64,000 nt of DNA from Falsiroseomonas algicola (GCF_011040385.1 NZ_JAAIKB010000013.1:91143-155142), one strand, 5' to 3'. Counted from the first letter of the stretch, positions 27,503 to 36,670 are shown. Notes: generated by a model not told the origin, from the sequence alone. Translations and numbers: made by a program.

Positions 27503-28479
27503 TGCACCGTGATCCCGGCTTCGCGGATCAGCGTGGTCCAGCGCGTCAGTTCGGCGCGGTAGAGCGCGTCGAAGGATGCGGGATCGGGGCTCTCCACCGG
27601 CTCGATCGCCAGCGCCTTCAGCCGCGCCTGGAAATCCGGCGACCGGACGGCGGCCTGGGTCGCGGCGTGCAGCGCGGCGAGGATGGCGGGGGGCGCGCCG
27701 GCCTTCACGCAGATGCCCTGCCAGGACCGCATCATCGCCGCCGGCGGCAGCCCGGCCTCCCCGAAGGACCGCACCTCCGGCAGCCCCTCCGTGCGGTTCT
27801 GCTGCATCACGCCCAGCATGCGGATGCGCCCTTCCGCCACGGCCGGCGCCTGGTAGCTGGCGACCAGGTCGAACATCATCTCCGTGTCACCGGTCATCAG
27901 CGCCTGGAAGGCCGGCGCGCCGCCGCGATACTGCACCGCCTCGAACCTGCCCCCGATCGTGCGGAACAGAAGCTCCGCGCCGAGGTGGGAGGAGGTGCCG
28001 ACCCCGGCCGTCCCGATCGTGACGCCAGGGCCGCGCGCGCGGGCCACCGCTTCCTCGATGCTGGTGATCCCGGATCGGGCGCTGGCCATGACGACGACGG
28101 GCAGCGCCGTCAGCTGCCCGACCATCGCCAGGTCCCGCGCGGGATCGTAGCCGAGCTGCGGGATCAGCCCTGGATTGGTGACGAGCTGCAGGCCCGCCAG
28201 CGCCAGGGTCAGCCCATCCGCCGGCGCCTGCACCACCGCCTGGGTCGCGATGTTGCCGGAGGCGCCGGGCCGGTTCTCCACCACCACATTCTGGCGCAGC
28301 GCGCGCCCCATCTCCGCCGCGGCCAGGCGCGCGACGAGGTCCGCCGTGCCGCCGGGCGCGAAACCCACCACCAGGCGTAGCGGGCGGTCCGGCCAGGATT
28401 GCGCGTGCGCGATGCCCGGCAGGCCCAGGCCCACGGCACCCAGGGCCAGCGCGTGCCGGCGGGTGATCCCCGTCATCAT
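27499..28479 (-). CDS. Tripartite tricarboxylate transporter receptor (Bug family), first of the operon
   Basis: 326 residues; ATG 28476 is an alternative start. A twin-arginine signal (ITRRHALALGAVGLG) ends near IAHAQ. Bug motifs: WPDRPLRLVVGFAPGGTADLVAR, VVVENRPGASGNIATQAV, VTIGTAGVGTSSHLGAEL, and VQYRGGAPAFQALMTGD. It is only moderately similar to the second receptor in the same operon, so they probably bind different acids or form a specialised pair. It overlaps gntR upstream and rraA-like downstream by 4 bp each. Confidence 0.92.
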   Translation of the reverse strand: MMTGITRRHALALGAVGLGLPGIAHAQSWPDRPLRLVVGFAPGGTADLVARLAAAEMGRALRQNVVVENRPGASGNIATQAVVQAPADGLTLALAGLQLVTNPGLIPQLGYDPARDLAMVGQLTALPVVVMASARSGITSIEEAVARARGPGVTIGTAGVGTSSHLGAELLFRTIGGRFEAVQYRGGAPAFQALMTGDTEMMFDLVASYQAPAVAEGRIRMLGVMQQNRTEGLPEVRSFGEAGLPPAAMMRSWQGICVKAGAPPAILAALHAATQAAVRSPDFQARLKALAIEPVESPDPASFDALYRAELTRWTTLIREAGITVQ

Positions 28480-29135
28480 CGGTTTCCTTCCTCCAGGCGC
28501 GCGATCAGGTCGCGCTTGGCCGCCATGGCATGGGCGAAGGCCGCGGCGGCGGCGGCCTCCGGCTGGCGCGCCGCGATGGCGGCCAGGATGGCGCGGTGCT
28601 GCGCGGCGGCTTCCGCCATCCGCGCCTGGCCGAAGCCGAGGCGCAGCCGCACCGCATTCACGAAGGCGCTGCGCGCCTTGTAGAGCGCCGTCGCCTGCGG
28701 ATTGTCCGCCGCATCCTCCAGCGCGTCATGGAAGGCCTCGTTGGCGGCCAGCGCCGCCGCCGCATCGCCGGCCTCGGCCGCCGCGGCATAGGCGGCCTCA
28801 TGCATCGCCATGGCGTCGAGTTGGGGGGCCGTCGCCCGTTCCGCGGCGCGGCGCGCCAGCAGGGACTGCAGCGCGCCGCGGAGGTCGTAGAGGTCGGCGA
28901 AGAGCTTGGCGTCCAGCACCGGCACCACGGCGCCGCGGTGCTGGCGGATCTCGACCAGCCCCTCCCCCTCCAGCGCCAGCAGCGCCTCCCGCACCGGGGA
29001 CATCGAGACGCCGTGCTCCGCGGCCAGCGCGCCGAGGGTGCGGTGCGTGCCCGGCGCCCAGGCGCCGCCCAGGATGTCGGCGCGCAGGCGGTCCCGCAGG
29101 CGGGCATAGGCGGGGGTGGAGAGCGGCTCGGCCAT
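28476..29135 (-). CDS. GntR family transcriptional regulator, FadR/FCD type
   Basis: 219 residues from ATG 29135; an in-frame ATG further upstream is poorly placed. The N-terminal winged helix (LRADILGGAWAPG, MSPVREALLALEGEGLVEI) is followed by an all-helical FCD domain with the spaced Asp/His ligands (DLYDLRGAL, EAFHDAL, QHRAIL). FCD regulators sense carboxylates and usually repress their own catabolic operon. Here gntR is the first gene of gntR-bug-rraA-bug-enolase, so autoregulation is likely. Confidence 0.9.
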   Translation of the reverse strand: MAEPLSTPAYARLRDRLRADILGGAWAPGTHRTLGALAAEHGVSMSPVREALLALEGEGLVEIRQHRGAVVPVLDAKLFADLYDLRGALQSLLARRAAERATAPQLDAMAMHEAAYAAAAEAGDAAAALAANEAFHDALEDAADNPQATALYKARSAFVNAVRLRLGFGQARMAEAAAQHRAILAAIAARQPEAAAAAAFAHAMAAKRDLIARLEEGNR

Positions 29136-29147
29136 GGTCGGATTCTG

Positions 29148-29166
29148 TATAATCGATTTTCGAAAA
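29148..29166. promoter_or_regulatory. TATAAT box and TTTTCGAAAA palindrome in the gntR/aroE divergent gap
   Basis: TATAAT at 29148-29153 (plus strand) and the perfect palindrome TTTTCGAAAA at 29157-29166 lie 13-31 bp upstream of gntR in unusually AT-rich sequence. The palindrome is a candidate operator for the GntR protein. The box could serve as a -10 element, but no clear -35 is seen. Confidence 0.4.
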
Positions 29167-29233
29167 CGGCAAGCAGAGATCGGCACGGTGGCGCCATTGA
29201 CCCGGCGCGGGGCGATGCTTCACTGGCGGGATC

Positions 29234-30091
29234 ATGGATACGCTTCCCCGCCCCGCGCTCTCCGGCAAGGCCCGCAAGGCGGGCGTGCTGGGCTGGCCCG
29301 TCGCCCATTCCCGCTCCCCCCGCCTGCATGGCTGGTGGCTGGCGAAACACGGCATCGATGGCGCCTACCTGCCCCTGCCCGTGCGGCCGGAGCGGTTCGA
29401 GACGGCGGTGCGCGCGCTCGCCGATCTCGGCTTCGCCGGCGCCAACGTGACCCTCCCCCACAAGGAAGCGGCCTATGCGCTGTGCGACGTGGTGGACCAG
29501 GTGGCGAAGCGGGCGGGGTCGGTGAATACGCTGGTCTTCGATGCCGATGGCCGCATCCATGGCACCAGCACCGATGGCTACGGTTTTCTGGAGTCCATCC
29601 GCGAACAGGCGCCGGGCTGGCACGCGGCCGATGGCCCGGCCGTGATCCTGGGTGCCGGCGGCGCGGTGCGGGCCGTGGCGGCCGCGCTGCTCGATGCCGG
29701 CTGCCCGCGCCTCATCCTCGTCAACCGCACGCCCGCGCGGGCGGAGGCGCTGGCGCGGGACCTCGGCGGGCCGGTGGAGGTCGCGACCACGGCGCCGCTG
29801 GCCGATGCGGCGCTGCTGGTGAATGGCACGTCGCTCGGCATGCAGGGGGAACCGCCGCTGGAGATCGACCTGGCACCCCTGCCCGCCACAGCCGTGGTGG
29901 CCGACATGGTCTATGTGCCGCTGGAGACGCCGCTGCTCGCCGCCGCCCGGGCGCGGGGGCTGAGGGGCGTGGACGGCCTCGGCATGCTGCTGCACCAGGC
30001 GCGGCCGGGCTTCCTGGCCTGGTTCGGCGTGGAGCCGCAGGTGGACCAGGCGCTGCGGGACTACGTCGCCCATGACATCCCGCGCCGATGA
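29234..30091 (+). CDS. aroE: Shikimate dehydrogenase (NADP+)
   Basis: 285 residues. It reduces 3-dehydroshikimate to shikimate in the aromatic amino acid pathway. Seen: substrate-binding HSRSPRLHG (about residues 22-30), NVTLPHKEAAY with the catalytic Lys (about residue 78), TSTDGYGFLESI, the NADP-binding GAGGAVRAVAAAL with the following NRTPARAEAL, and GLGMLLHQA at the C-terminus. It forms an operon with coaE (4-bp overlap) and probably dnaQ, the usual alphaproteobacterial order. Confidence 0.95.
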   Translation: MDTLPRPALSGKARKAGVLGWPVAHSRSPRLHGWWLAKHGIDGAYLPLPVRPERFETAVRALADLGFAGANVTLPHKEAAYALCDVVDQVAKRAGSVNTLVFDADGRIHGTSTDGYGFLESIREQAPGWHAADGPAVILGAGGAVRAVAAALLDAGCPRLILVNRTPARAEALARDLGGPVEVATTAPLADAALLVNGTSLGMQGEPPLEIDLAPLPATAVVADMVYVPLETPLLAAARARGLRGVDGLGMLLHQARPGFLAWFGVEPQVDQALRDYVAHDIPRR

Positions 30092-30672
30092 AGGTCCTCG
30101 GCCTGACGGGCAGCATCGGCATGGGCAAATCCACCGCCGCCCGCGCCTTCCGCCGGCTGCGCGTGCCGGTCTTCGATGCCGATGCCGCCGTCCACCGCCT
30201 GCAAGCGAAAGGCGGCGCCGCGGTGCGCCCCATCGAGGCCGCCTTCCCCGGCACCACCCGTGACGGGCTGGTGGAGCGGGAGGCGCTGCGCGCCCGCGTC
30301 CTCGGCGATCCCGCCGCGCTGCGGGTGCTGGAACGCATCGTCCACCCCCTGGTGCGGAAGGCGGAACGCGCCTTCCTCGCCGCCTGCCGCCGCCGGGGCG
30401 ACCGGATCGCGGTGCTGGACGTGCCCCTGCTGTTCGAGACGAAGGGGGAGGGGCGCGTCGATCAGGTCATCGTCGTCTCCGCACCCGCCGCCACGCAGCG
30501 CGCGCGCGTGCTCGCCCGCGGCGGCATGACGCCGGAACGCCTCGCCGCCATCCTCGCCCGCCAGATGCCGGACGCCGAGAAGCGCCGCCGCGCCGATCAC
30601 GTGGTGCGCACGGGGCTTTCGAAGCACGCGGCCCAGCGCCAGATCAGGTCCATCGTCCGCGCCCTGCGCTGA
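30088..30672 (+). CDS. coaE: Dephospho-CoA kinase
   Basis: 194 residues. The P-loop GLTGSIGMGKSTAA lies at residues 5-18, FDADAAVHRL follows near residue 30, and VLDVPLLFETKGEG near residue 110 holds the LLFE motif. It catalyses the last step of coenzyme A synthesis, ATP-dependent phosphorylation of the ribose 3' hydroxyl. Its start overlaps the aroE stop (ATGA), and dnaQ follows 20 bp later. Confidence 0.95.
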   Translation: MKVLGLTGSIGMGKSTAARAFRRLRVPVFDADAAVHRLQAKGGAAVRPIEAAFPGTTRDGLVEREALRARVLGDPAALRVLERIVHPLVRKAERAFLAACRRRGDRIAVLDVPLLFETKGEGRVDQVIVVSAPAATQRARVLARGGMTPERLAAILARQMPDAEKRRRADHVVRTGLSKHAAQRQIRSIVRALR

Positions 30673-30692
30673 CCCGCCCCCGGAAGACGCCC

Positions 30693-31412
30693 ATGCGCCA
30701 GATCGTGCTCGACACCGAGACCACCGGCCTCGACCCCGCCACCGGCGACCGCGTGATTGAGGTCGCGGCCATCGAGATCTACAACTTCATGCCGACGGGG
30801 CAGACCTTCCACGTCCTGATCGACCCGGAGCGCGACATCCCGGAGGAAGCAACGCGCGTCCACGGCTTCACGGCGGAGATGCTGCGCGGCAAGCCGCTGT
30901 TCCGCGACATCGCCCAGCCCATGCTCGACTTCCTCGGCGACAGCGAGATCATCGCCCACAACGCCCGCTTCGACTTCGGCTTCCTGGACGCGGAACTCGT
31001 CCGCGCCGGGCACAAGAAGCTCGACCGCGCACGGATGGTGGACAGCCTGGAGATCGCCAAGCGCCGCTATCCCGGCCTGCCCAACAGCCTGGACGCGCTG
31101 TGCCGCCGCCTCGGCGTCGACAACTCCATGCGCACCAGCCACAACGCGCTGCTCGACGTGAAGCTGCTGGCCGAGGTGTATCTCGAGCTGATGGGCGGCA
31201 AGCAGCCGGGCTTCGAGCTGGCGGCCGCCCAGGCCAAGCCCGCCCTGCCCGGCATCGTCATCGAGGCCCCGGTCGCCCGTACCCCGGTGCTGATCCAGCC
31301 AAGCGAGGCGGAGATCGCCACCCATGCCGCCTTCGTCACCAAGCGGCTCGCCAAGGGCGACCCCCTCTGGCTCAAGCCGCCCTTCGCGGAAGCCGCGGCC
31401 ACAGAGGGCTGA
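30693..31412 (+). CDS. dnaQ: DNA polymerase III epsilon subunit (3'-5' proofreading exonuclease)
   Basis: 239 residues. DEDDh exonuclease motifs are in order: Exo I VLDTETTGLDP (about residues 5-15), Exo II IIAHNARFDFGFLD (about residue 88), and Exo III HNALLDVKLLAEVY (about residue 150) with the catalytic His. The C-terminal tail beyond residue 185 is the usual polymerase-binding region. It proofreads during replication. It ends before lutA after a 39-bp gap. Confidence 0.93.
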   Translation: MRQIVLDTETTGLDPATGDRVIEVAAIEIYNFMPTGQTFHVLIDPERDIPEEATRVHGFTAEMLRGKPLFRDIAQPMLDFLGDSEIIAHNARFDFGFLDAELVRAGHKKLDRARMVDSLEIAKRRYPGLPNSLDALCRRLGVDNSMRTSHNALLDVKLLAEVYLELMGGKQPGFELAAAQAKPALPGIVIEAPVARTPVLIQPSEAEIATHAAFVTKRLAKGDPLWLKPPFAEAAATEG

Positions 31413-31451
31413 CCCTCCCGCATCGCGGGGGCATGGCCTACATTGGCCGGC

Positions 31452-32219
31452 ATGACCCCGCCCCGCCCCCGCGTCGCGCTCTTCGTCACCTGCCTGGTGG
31501 ACCTGTACCGGCCTTCCGTCGGCTTCGCCGCGCTGAAGCTGCTGGAGGAAGCGGGCTGCGAGGTGGTGGTGCCGGACACCCAGACCTGCTGCGGCCAGCC
31601 CGCCTACAACAGCGGCGACCGCGCCACCGCCACCGACCTGGCCCGCGCCGTGGTCGATGCCTTCTACCCCTATGACTACACCGTCGCGCCGTCCGGCTCC
31701 TGCGCCGGGCAGATCGCGCATCACTACCCCGCCCTCTTCGCCGATGACCCGCACTACCGCGGCAAGGCGGAGGCGCTGGGCGCCAAGACGCATGAGCTGA
31801 CGAGCTTCCTGTTCGACGTGCTCGGCCTGAAATCGGTCAGCGCCCGCTACGACGGCATCGCCACCTATCACGACAGCTGCTCGGGACTGCGCGAACTCGG
31901 CGTGAAGGCCCAGCCCCGCGCGCTGCTGGCCAGCGTGGACGGGCTCGCGGTGCGGGAGATGGCGGAACCCGAGATCTGCTGCGGCTTCGGCGGCACCTTC
32001 TGCGTGAAATACCCCGACATCTCCACGCGCATGGTCGGCGACAAGGCGAAGGACGTGGCCGCGACCGGCGCCGACACGCTGCTCGCCGGCGACCTCGGCT
32101 GCCTGCTGAACATGGCGGGCAAGCTGAAGCGCGACGGCTCCAGCGTGAAGGTCCGGCATGTGGCAGAGGTGCTGGCGGGCGTCACCGGCGATGTCGCGCC
32201 GATCGGGGAGGCGCGCTAG
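31452..32219 (+). CDS. lutA: (Fe-S)-binding protein, lactate utilization protein A
   Basis: 255 residues from ATG 31452; a TTG nine bp upstream is less likely. Two CCG (DUF224) domains are present: CLVDLYRPSVG with TCCGQPAYNSG in the first half, and YHDSCSGLRELG with ICCGFGGTFCVKYPD in the second. LutA, LutB and LutC together oxidise L-lactate to pyruvate. In this window lutBC lie 4.6 kb downstream, beyond a helicase gene and a broken toxin gene, on the same strand. Confidence 0.9.
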   Translation: MTPPRPRVALFVTCLVDLYRPSVGFAALKLLEEAGCEVVVPDTQTCCGQPAYNSGDRATATDLARAVVDAFYPYDYTVAPSGSCAGQIAHHYPALFADDPHYRGKAEALGAKTHELTSFLFDVLGLKSVSARYDGIATYHDSCSGLRELGVKAQPRALLASVDGLAVREMAEPEICCGFGGTFCVKYPDISTRMVGDKAKDVAATGADTLLAGDLGCLLNMAGKLKRDGSSVKVRHVAEVLAGVTGDVAPIGEAR

Positions 32220-32266
32220 CGCCAACCCGTTTGCCGAAGGTGGCGGGACGCGGCAGGCTCCCCGCC

Positions 32267-35200
32267 ATGCCGCCCGGACCGCCCGCCACCCCCGCTGATC
32301 TGATCGCCACCCTCGACGATGCGGCGCTGAGCCACCATTTCACGCGCAACGCGCTCGAGGCCGGCCGGCGCTATCACGCGCAGGGACGCGTCAGGGACGT
32401 CACCGTCAGCCAGGGCGGCACGCTGATCGAGGCGCGCGTCAGGGGCTCCGCGCCCGCCCCATACCGGCAGCGGATCTCGCTGGCGCCCGGGCCGGACGGC
32501 AGGCCCCTCATCGCGGCGACCTGCGACTGCCCCGTCACCACCTTCTGCAAGCATGCCGCGGCCGCGCTGGTCGCGGCACGGGTGATGCCCAGGCCCGTGC
32601 CGGTCCAGGTGGAGAAGGCGACATCACCGCCGCCAGCCGCCCCCCTCGACCCCGCGCTGCAGCAATGGATCGCCCGGCTGCGCGACGCTGCGGCGACCGA
32701 TCCCGAGGCCTATCCGGACAGCATCCGGCAGCGCCTGTTCTACGTGCTGGACCAGTCGGCCGGCGCCGGCGGGCTCTCCATCGAATGCACCACCGTCAGC
32801 CTGCTGAAGAATGGCAGCCCTGGCGTGCCGCGCCGCTACGCCCCCCACCAGGTCGGCAACCCCGCCAAATACCTGCGCCCGTCGGACCGCCCCATCCTGC
32901 GCCGCCTCAACGCCCTGCAGTACCAGCTCGGCAGCCCGAGGGAGGAGGATGACCTCCCCGACCTGCTGCGCGCCATCATCGCCACCGGGCGCGCCCACTG
33001 GGCCGCGCTGGACGGCCCTGTCCTCACGGCGGGGCCGCCCCTGCCGGGCCGCCTCGCCTGGCGGATGCTGGAGGATGGTGGCCAGGTCGCGGCGCTGGAG
33101 GCGCCGGCGGGCCTGGTCGGCCTGCGCCTGCCCGCCCCCTGGTATGCCGACCCCGCCACGGGCCGGGTGGGGCCCGTCGATCTCGGCGTGCCGGCCCTGG
33201 TCGCGACACGCCTGCTGGCCGCGCCGCCGATCCCGCCGGAGGCCGCCAGCGCGGTCGGCGCGGAACTCGCGCAGCACCTGCCGGGCATCACGCCCCCCGC
33301 ACCGGTGGCAGCCCCGGAATTGCTGCCAAGCCCGCCCGTGCCGCGCCTGCTGCTGACCACGGCGACGCACCCCTATGGCGGCCTGATCCCGAAGCACTGG
33401 CGCGTGCCCGGCCTCGCCAATTCGCGCCAGTTCCTGGTCGCCCGCCTCACCCTCGCCTACGGCGCCCTCGTGGTGCCGCCGCGGCCGAACGAGGCGCCGC
33501 GGAATGTCCTGCTGGATGGCGAGCGCTGCCGCCTGAAGCGGGACGCCAAGGCCGAACGCGCCGCGCTGGCGCGCCTTGGCCGCGAAGGCTTCATGGCGGC
33601 CCAGCACGCCGGCTATGGCTGGGGCATGCCGGCCGACGACTTCGTGCCGCGGGACACACGGGACGGCGCCGACTGGATGTCCTTTACCCTCCACCGCGTC
33701 CCGGCGCTGCGGGCGGATGGCTGGCAGGTCGACATCGCGCCGGACTTCCCCATCCGCTTCGCGCAGCCCGAAAGCGATGTCGAGGCCCGGCTGACCGAAG
33801 GCTCCGGCATCGACTGGCTGGAACTCGAACTCGGCGTCGTCGTGGATGGCGAGCGCATCGACATCGTGCCGACGCTGCTCGCCGTCATCGCGAAGGCCGA
33901 GGGCGTCACCTTCGCCGACCCGGGCCGCGACGAGGAGACCTTCCTCCTCCCCCTGCCGGATGGAAGGCTGCTGACGCTGCCGATGGGCCGCATCCGCCCG
34001 ACGCTCCAGGCCCTGGCGGAGATCATGGCCGGCGGCGGGGTGGACCCCGAAAAGCCCCGCCTCGGCTTCTCGAAGCTCGATGCCGCGGACCTCGCCGCGC
34101 TGGAACAGCGCTCCGGCCTGGCCTGGTCAGGCGGGGAGGCGCTGCGCGGCCTCGGCCGGCAACTCCGGGAGGCCGGCGGCGCCATCCCGCCAGCGACCCT
34201 GCCGGCGGCGTTCCAGGGTGCGCTCCGCCCCTATCAGGCCGAGGGCGTCGCCTGGCTGCAATTCCTGGCCGGTGCCGGGCTGGGCGGCGTGCTCGCCGAC
34301 GACATGGGCCTCGGCAAGACGGTGCAGACCCTGGCGCATCTCGCCATCGAACAAGCGGCGGGACGGCTCGACCGGCCCGCGCTGATCGTCTGCCCGACCA
34401 GCCTTGTGCCCAACTGGGCCGCCGAAGCCGCGCGCTTCGCGCCGGGGCTCCGCCTGCTGCCGCTGCACGGCCCCGCCCGCAAGGCACGCTTCGCGGCGAT
34501 CGCGGCGCATGATTTGGTCCTGACCGCCTACCCCCTGCTGGCGCGGGACAGCGAGGCGCTGGGCGCGCAGGAATGGCACGCCGTGATCCTCGATGAGGCG
34601 CAGACCATCCGGAACCCGAATGCGGAGACGACGCGCCAGGCGCGCCAGCTGAAGGCCCGCCATCGCCTCGCCTTGTCGGGCACGCCGCTGCAGAACCACC
34701 TGGGCGAGTTGTGGTCGATCTTCGACTTCCTCGCGCCGGGCTTCCTCGGTGGCCCGACGGAGTTCCGCCGGCGCTACCGCACCCCGATCGAGAAGCATGG
34801 CGACCAGGCACGGCAGGTCGCGCTGCAACGCCGCGTCCGCCCCTTCCTGCTGCGGCGGACCAAGGCGGAGGTGGTGCGCGACCTGCCGCCCAAGACCGAG
34901 ATCGTGGAGCATGTGGAGCTCGAGCCCGCCCAGCGCGCGGTCTATGAGGGCATCCGCATGGCCATGCATGCCCGGGTGCGGCAGGCGATCGCGGAAAAGG
35001 GCCTGGCGCGGTCGGGCATCATCATCCTCGACGCGCTACTGAAGCTGCGCCAGGCCTGCTGCGACCCCCGGCTGCTGAAGCTGGACGCGGCCCGGCGCGG
35101 CAAGCCGGGCTCCGCCAAGCTCGACCGGCTGATGGACCTGCTGGCCGTGCTGCTGGCGGAGGGACGGCGCGTGATCGTCTTCTCCCAGTTCACCTCCATG

Positions 35201-35620
35201 CTGGCCCTCATCGCGGACCGGTTGCGCGCGGAGGACATCGCCTTCGAGGAGCTGACCGGCAGCACGAAGGACCGCGCCGGGCCGGTCGGCCGCTTCCAGG
35301 CGGGGCAGGTCCCGGTCTTCCTGATCAGCCTGAAGGCCGGCGGCGTCGGGCTGACGCTGACCGCGGCCGACACGGTCATCCATTACGACCCCTGGTGGAA
35401 CCCCGCCGCCGAGGACCAGGCGACGGACCGCGCGCATCGCATCGGCCAGGATAAGCCGGTCTTCGTCCATCGCCTGGTCGCACTCGCCACGATCGAGGAG
35501 AAGATGGAAGTCCTGAAGTCCCGCAAGCGCGCCCTGGTCGCCGCCGTGCTGGAAGCGGAGGAAGGCGCGGCGCTGCGCCTGACGGAGGCCGATGTCGAGG
35601 AGCTGTTCGCGGCGGGGTAA
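32267..35620 (+). CDS. SWIM zinc-finger SNF2-family DNA helicase/ATPase
   Basis: About 1,117 residues from ATG 32267. The SWIM motif CDCPVTTFCKH (Cys86, Cys88, Cys94, His96) sits near the N-terminus. A long middle region leads to the SNF2 core: DDMGLGKTVQ (about residue 678), DEAQ box in VILDEAQTIRNP (about residue 775), LSGTPLQNHLGELW, then helicase-C motifs FSQFTSML and GGVGLTLTAADTVIHYDPWWNP, with DRAHRIGQ near residue 1052. It is predicted to translocate on DNA or remodel nucleoprotein. It lies 47 bp after lutA and interrupts the lut locus. Confidence 0.93.
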   Translation: MPPGPPATPADLIATLDDAALSHHFTRNALEAGRRYHAQGRVRDVTVSQGGTLIEARVRGSAPAPYRQRISLAPGPDGRPLIAATCDCPVTTFCKHAAAALVAARVMPRPVPVQVEKATSPPPAAPLDPALQQWIARLRDAAATDPEAYPDSIRQRLFYVLDQSAGAGGLSIECTTVSLLKNGSPGVPRRYAPHQVGNPAKYLRPSDRPILRRLNALQYQLGSPREEDDLPDLLRAIIATGRAHWAALDGPVLTAGPPLPGRLAWRMLEDGGQVAALEAPAGLVGLRLPAPWYADPATGRVGPVDLGVPALVATRLLAAPPIPPEAASAVGAELAQHLPGITPPAPVAAPELLPSPPVPRLLLTTATHPYGGLIPKHWRVPGLANSRQFLVARLTLAYGALVVPPRPNEAPRNVLLDGERCRLKRDAKAERAALARLGREGFMAAQHAGYGWGMPADDFVPRDTRDGADWMSFTLHRVPALRADGWQVDIAPDFPIRFAQPESDVEARLTEGSGIDWLELELGVVVDGERIDIVPTLLAVIAKAEGVTFADPGRDEETFLLPLPDGRLLTLPMGRIRPTLQALAEIMAGGGVDPEKPRLGFSKLDAADLAALEQRSGLAWSGGEALRGLGRQLREAGGAIPPATLPAAFQGALRPYQAEGVAWLQFLAGAGLGGVLADDMGLGKTVQTLAHLAIEQAAGRLDRPALIVCPTSLVPNWAAEAARFAPGLRLLPLHGPARKARFAAIAAHDLVLTAYPLLARDSEALGAQEWHAVILDEAQTIRNPNAETTRQARQLKARHRLALSGTPLQNHLGELWSIFDFLAPGFLGGPTEFRRRYRTPIEKHGDQARQVALQRRVRPFLLRRTKAEVVRDLPPKTEIVEHVELEPAQRAVYEGIRMAMHARVRQAIAEKGLARSGIIILDALLKLRQACCDPRLLKLDAARRGKPGSAKLDRLMDLLAVLLAEGRRVIVFSQFTSMLALIADRLRAEDIAFEELTGSTKDRAGPVGRFQAGQVPVFLISLKAGGVGLTLTAADTVIHYDPWWNPAAEDQATDRAHRIGQDKPVFVHRLVALATIEEKMEVLKSRKRALVAAVLEAEEGAALRLTEADVEELFAAG

Positions 35621-35642
35621 TGCCGCCGAGCCCATGTCGTGA

Positions 35643-35742
35643 CCTGCGGCCGACACCGTCGGCCGAGGCTGCGAATGCGGCCCGCCGCTTATGCGGCGAA
35701 GCCAAGCGGCCGGACGGCCGCGCCGGCGCTTGAGGGCGGAAA
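35643..35742 (+). repeat. GAAGCCAAG multi-hairpin element, copy 3
   Basis: The order is hairpin A (GGCCGAC-ACC-GTCGGCC), GAGGCTGCGAATGCGGCC, hairpin C (GCCGC-TTAT-GCGGC), GAAGCCAAG at 35698-35706, hairpin D (GCGGCC-GGA-CGGCCGC region), CGGCGCTTGAGGGC. Linkers match copy 1 almost base for base while stems differ on both sides. A further hairpin GAAATGC-GTCA-GCATTTC follows at 35739-35756. Confidence 0.8.
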
Positions 35743-35864
35743 TGCGTCAGCATTTCTGCAAACCGGAGTACGGGCGTGGGCGATCAGCCCGATGCGGCGA
35801 TCCAATGCGTCAGCCGCGTCGCCACGCCACCATCGATGACCCGCCACGCGCCGCCCTCGCGCTT

Positions 35865-36413
35865 CTAGGCCAGGACGCGCGGCTGCGGACGATGCGTGCC
35901 CCGCTCCGTCAGCGAATTGTCGATGACGAGGCCCGCATCGGCACGGCGGGCGAATTCCGGGAAGTTGGCGTAGGAGGCCTCGCGACGGGACAGGATGCGG
36001 TCCTGCGGCACATCGTGCCCGCCAAGCGCCACGCGATGCGCGACCCGGGCGACGTTCAGGTCCGCGATCTCGACAGTGACGTAGACGATCCCGAAGCGGC
36101 GCCCGATGCGCCGCGCCAGGTCGATGAGGTCGAAGAATTTCATCGAGCTTCCGACCGTTTCGACCCGGATTGTGCGCCCTTCGACCACCGCCGCTTCAAC
36201 CAGGGAGTCGGACAGGGTCTGTGCCGCCCGCACATAGGCAAAGTCCGACGCGCCCGGCACGACGGGCGGCAGCAGCTTCGCGATGTCATCGGGTTACTGC
36301 GCCACGGAGGGGATCGATGGATGCCAGGCCTGCAACGCCCCGCTGCGTGCCAGGCTCGATTTGCCGGATCCGTTCGGCCCCGCGATGATCCAGAGCCAGC
36401 CTTCCGCCGACAC
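35865..36413 (-). pseudogene. Zeta-toxin-like AAA ATPase/kinase, interrupted by an in-frame stop
   Basis: Read from GTG 36413, one frame gives EGWLWIIAGPNGSGKSSLA (the P-loop of the zeta toxin/UDP-GlcNAc kinase family), then a TAA at 36296-36294. It then continues in the same frame as PDDIAKLLPPVVPGASDFAYVRAAQ to the natural stop at 35865 (about 183 codons in all). The family normally has a continuous (N)PDDIA segment at this place, so a nonsense change has split the gene. The C-terminal part alone lacks the nucleotide-binding loop. It is adjacent to a small gene like a toxin-antitoxin pair. Confidence 0.75.
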
Positions 36414-36421
36414 GGGCTGGA

Positions 36422-36670
36422 TCAGGCCTTGGGCGAGGCCGGGTTTGCCGCCAGGCGACGCGATCCGTCGGGGTGCACCCAGACCACGCGGTCGCCTTCC
36501 AGGGTCGCGTAGGGGGCGCCACGCTCCAGCCCCTCTTCAAGCTCCGCCCCAGCGGCAGCGGCGAAGACCGTCATCGCGGCCGCCGCTTCCGGCGATGCAT
36601 CCTTCGGGAGGGCGGGCATTGGCGTGTAGCTCAACGCGGCCCCCGTGCGGTAGCTGAGGACAATGGCCAT
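36422..36670 (-). CDS. Small protein upstream of the zeta-toxin remnant, possible antitoxin
   Basis: 82 residues from ATG 36670. The sequence is acidic in the middle (ELEEGLERGA) and ends with WVHPDGSRRLAANPASPKA. No family is securely recognised. It ends nine bp before the start of the zeta-toxin-like frame, the order expected for antitoxin then toxin. With the toxin broken, its retention is not required for survival, so it may decay too. Confidence 0.55.
   Translation of the reverse strand: MAIVLSYRTGAALSYTPMPALPKDASPEAAAAMTVFAAAAGAELEEGLERGAPYATLEGDRVVWVHPDGSRRLAANPASPKA

Noticed and set aside
36286..36540. 84-codon frame starting MKRGWSVAPP on the minus strand
   Set aside because: It is out of frame with the P-loop of the zeta-toxin-like gene and shows no family features. 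The in-frame reading from GTG 36413 explains the region.
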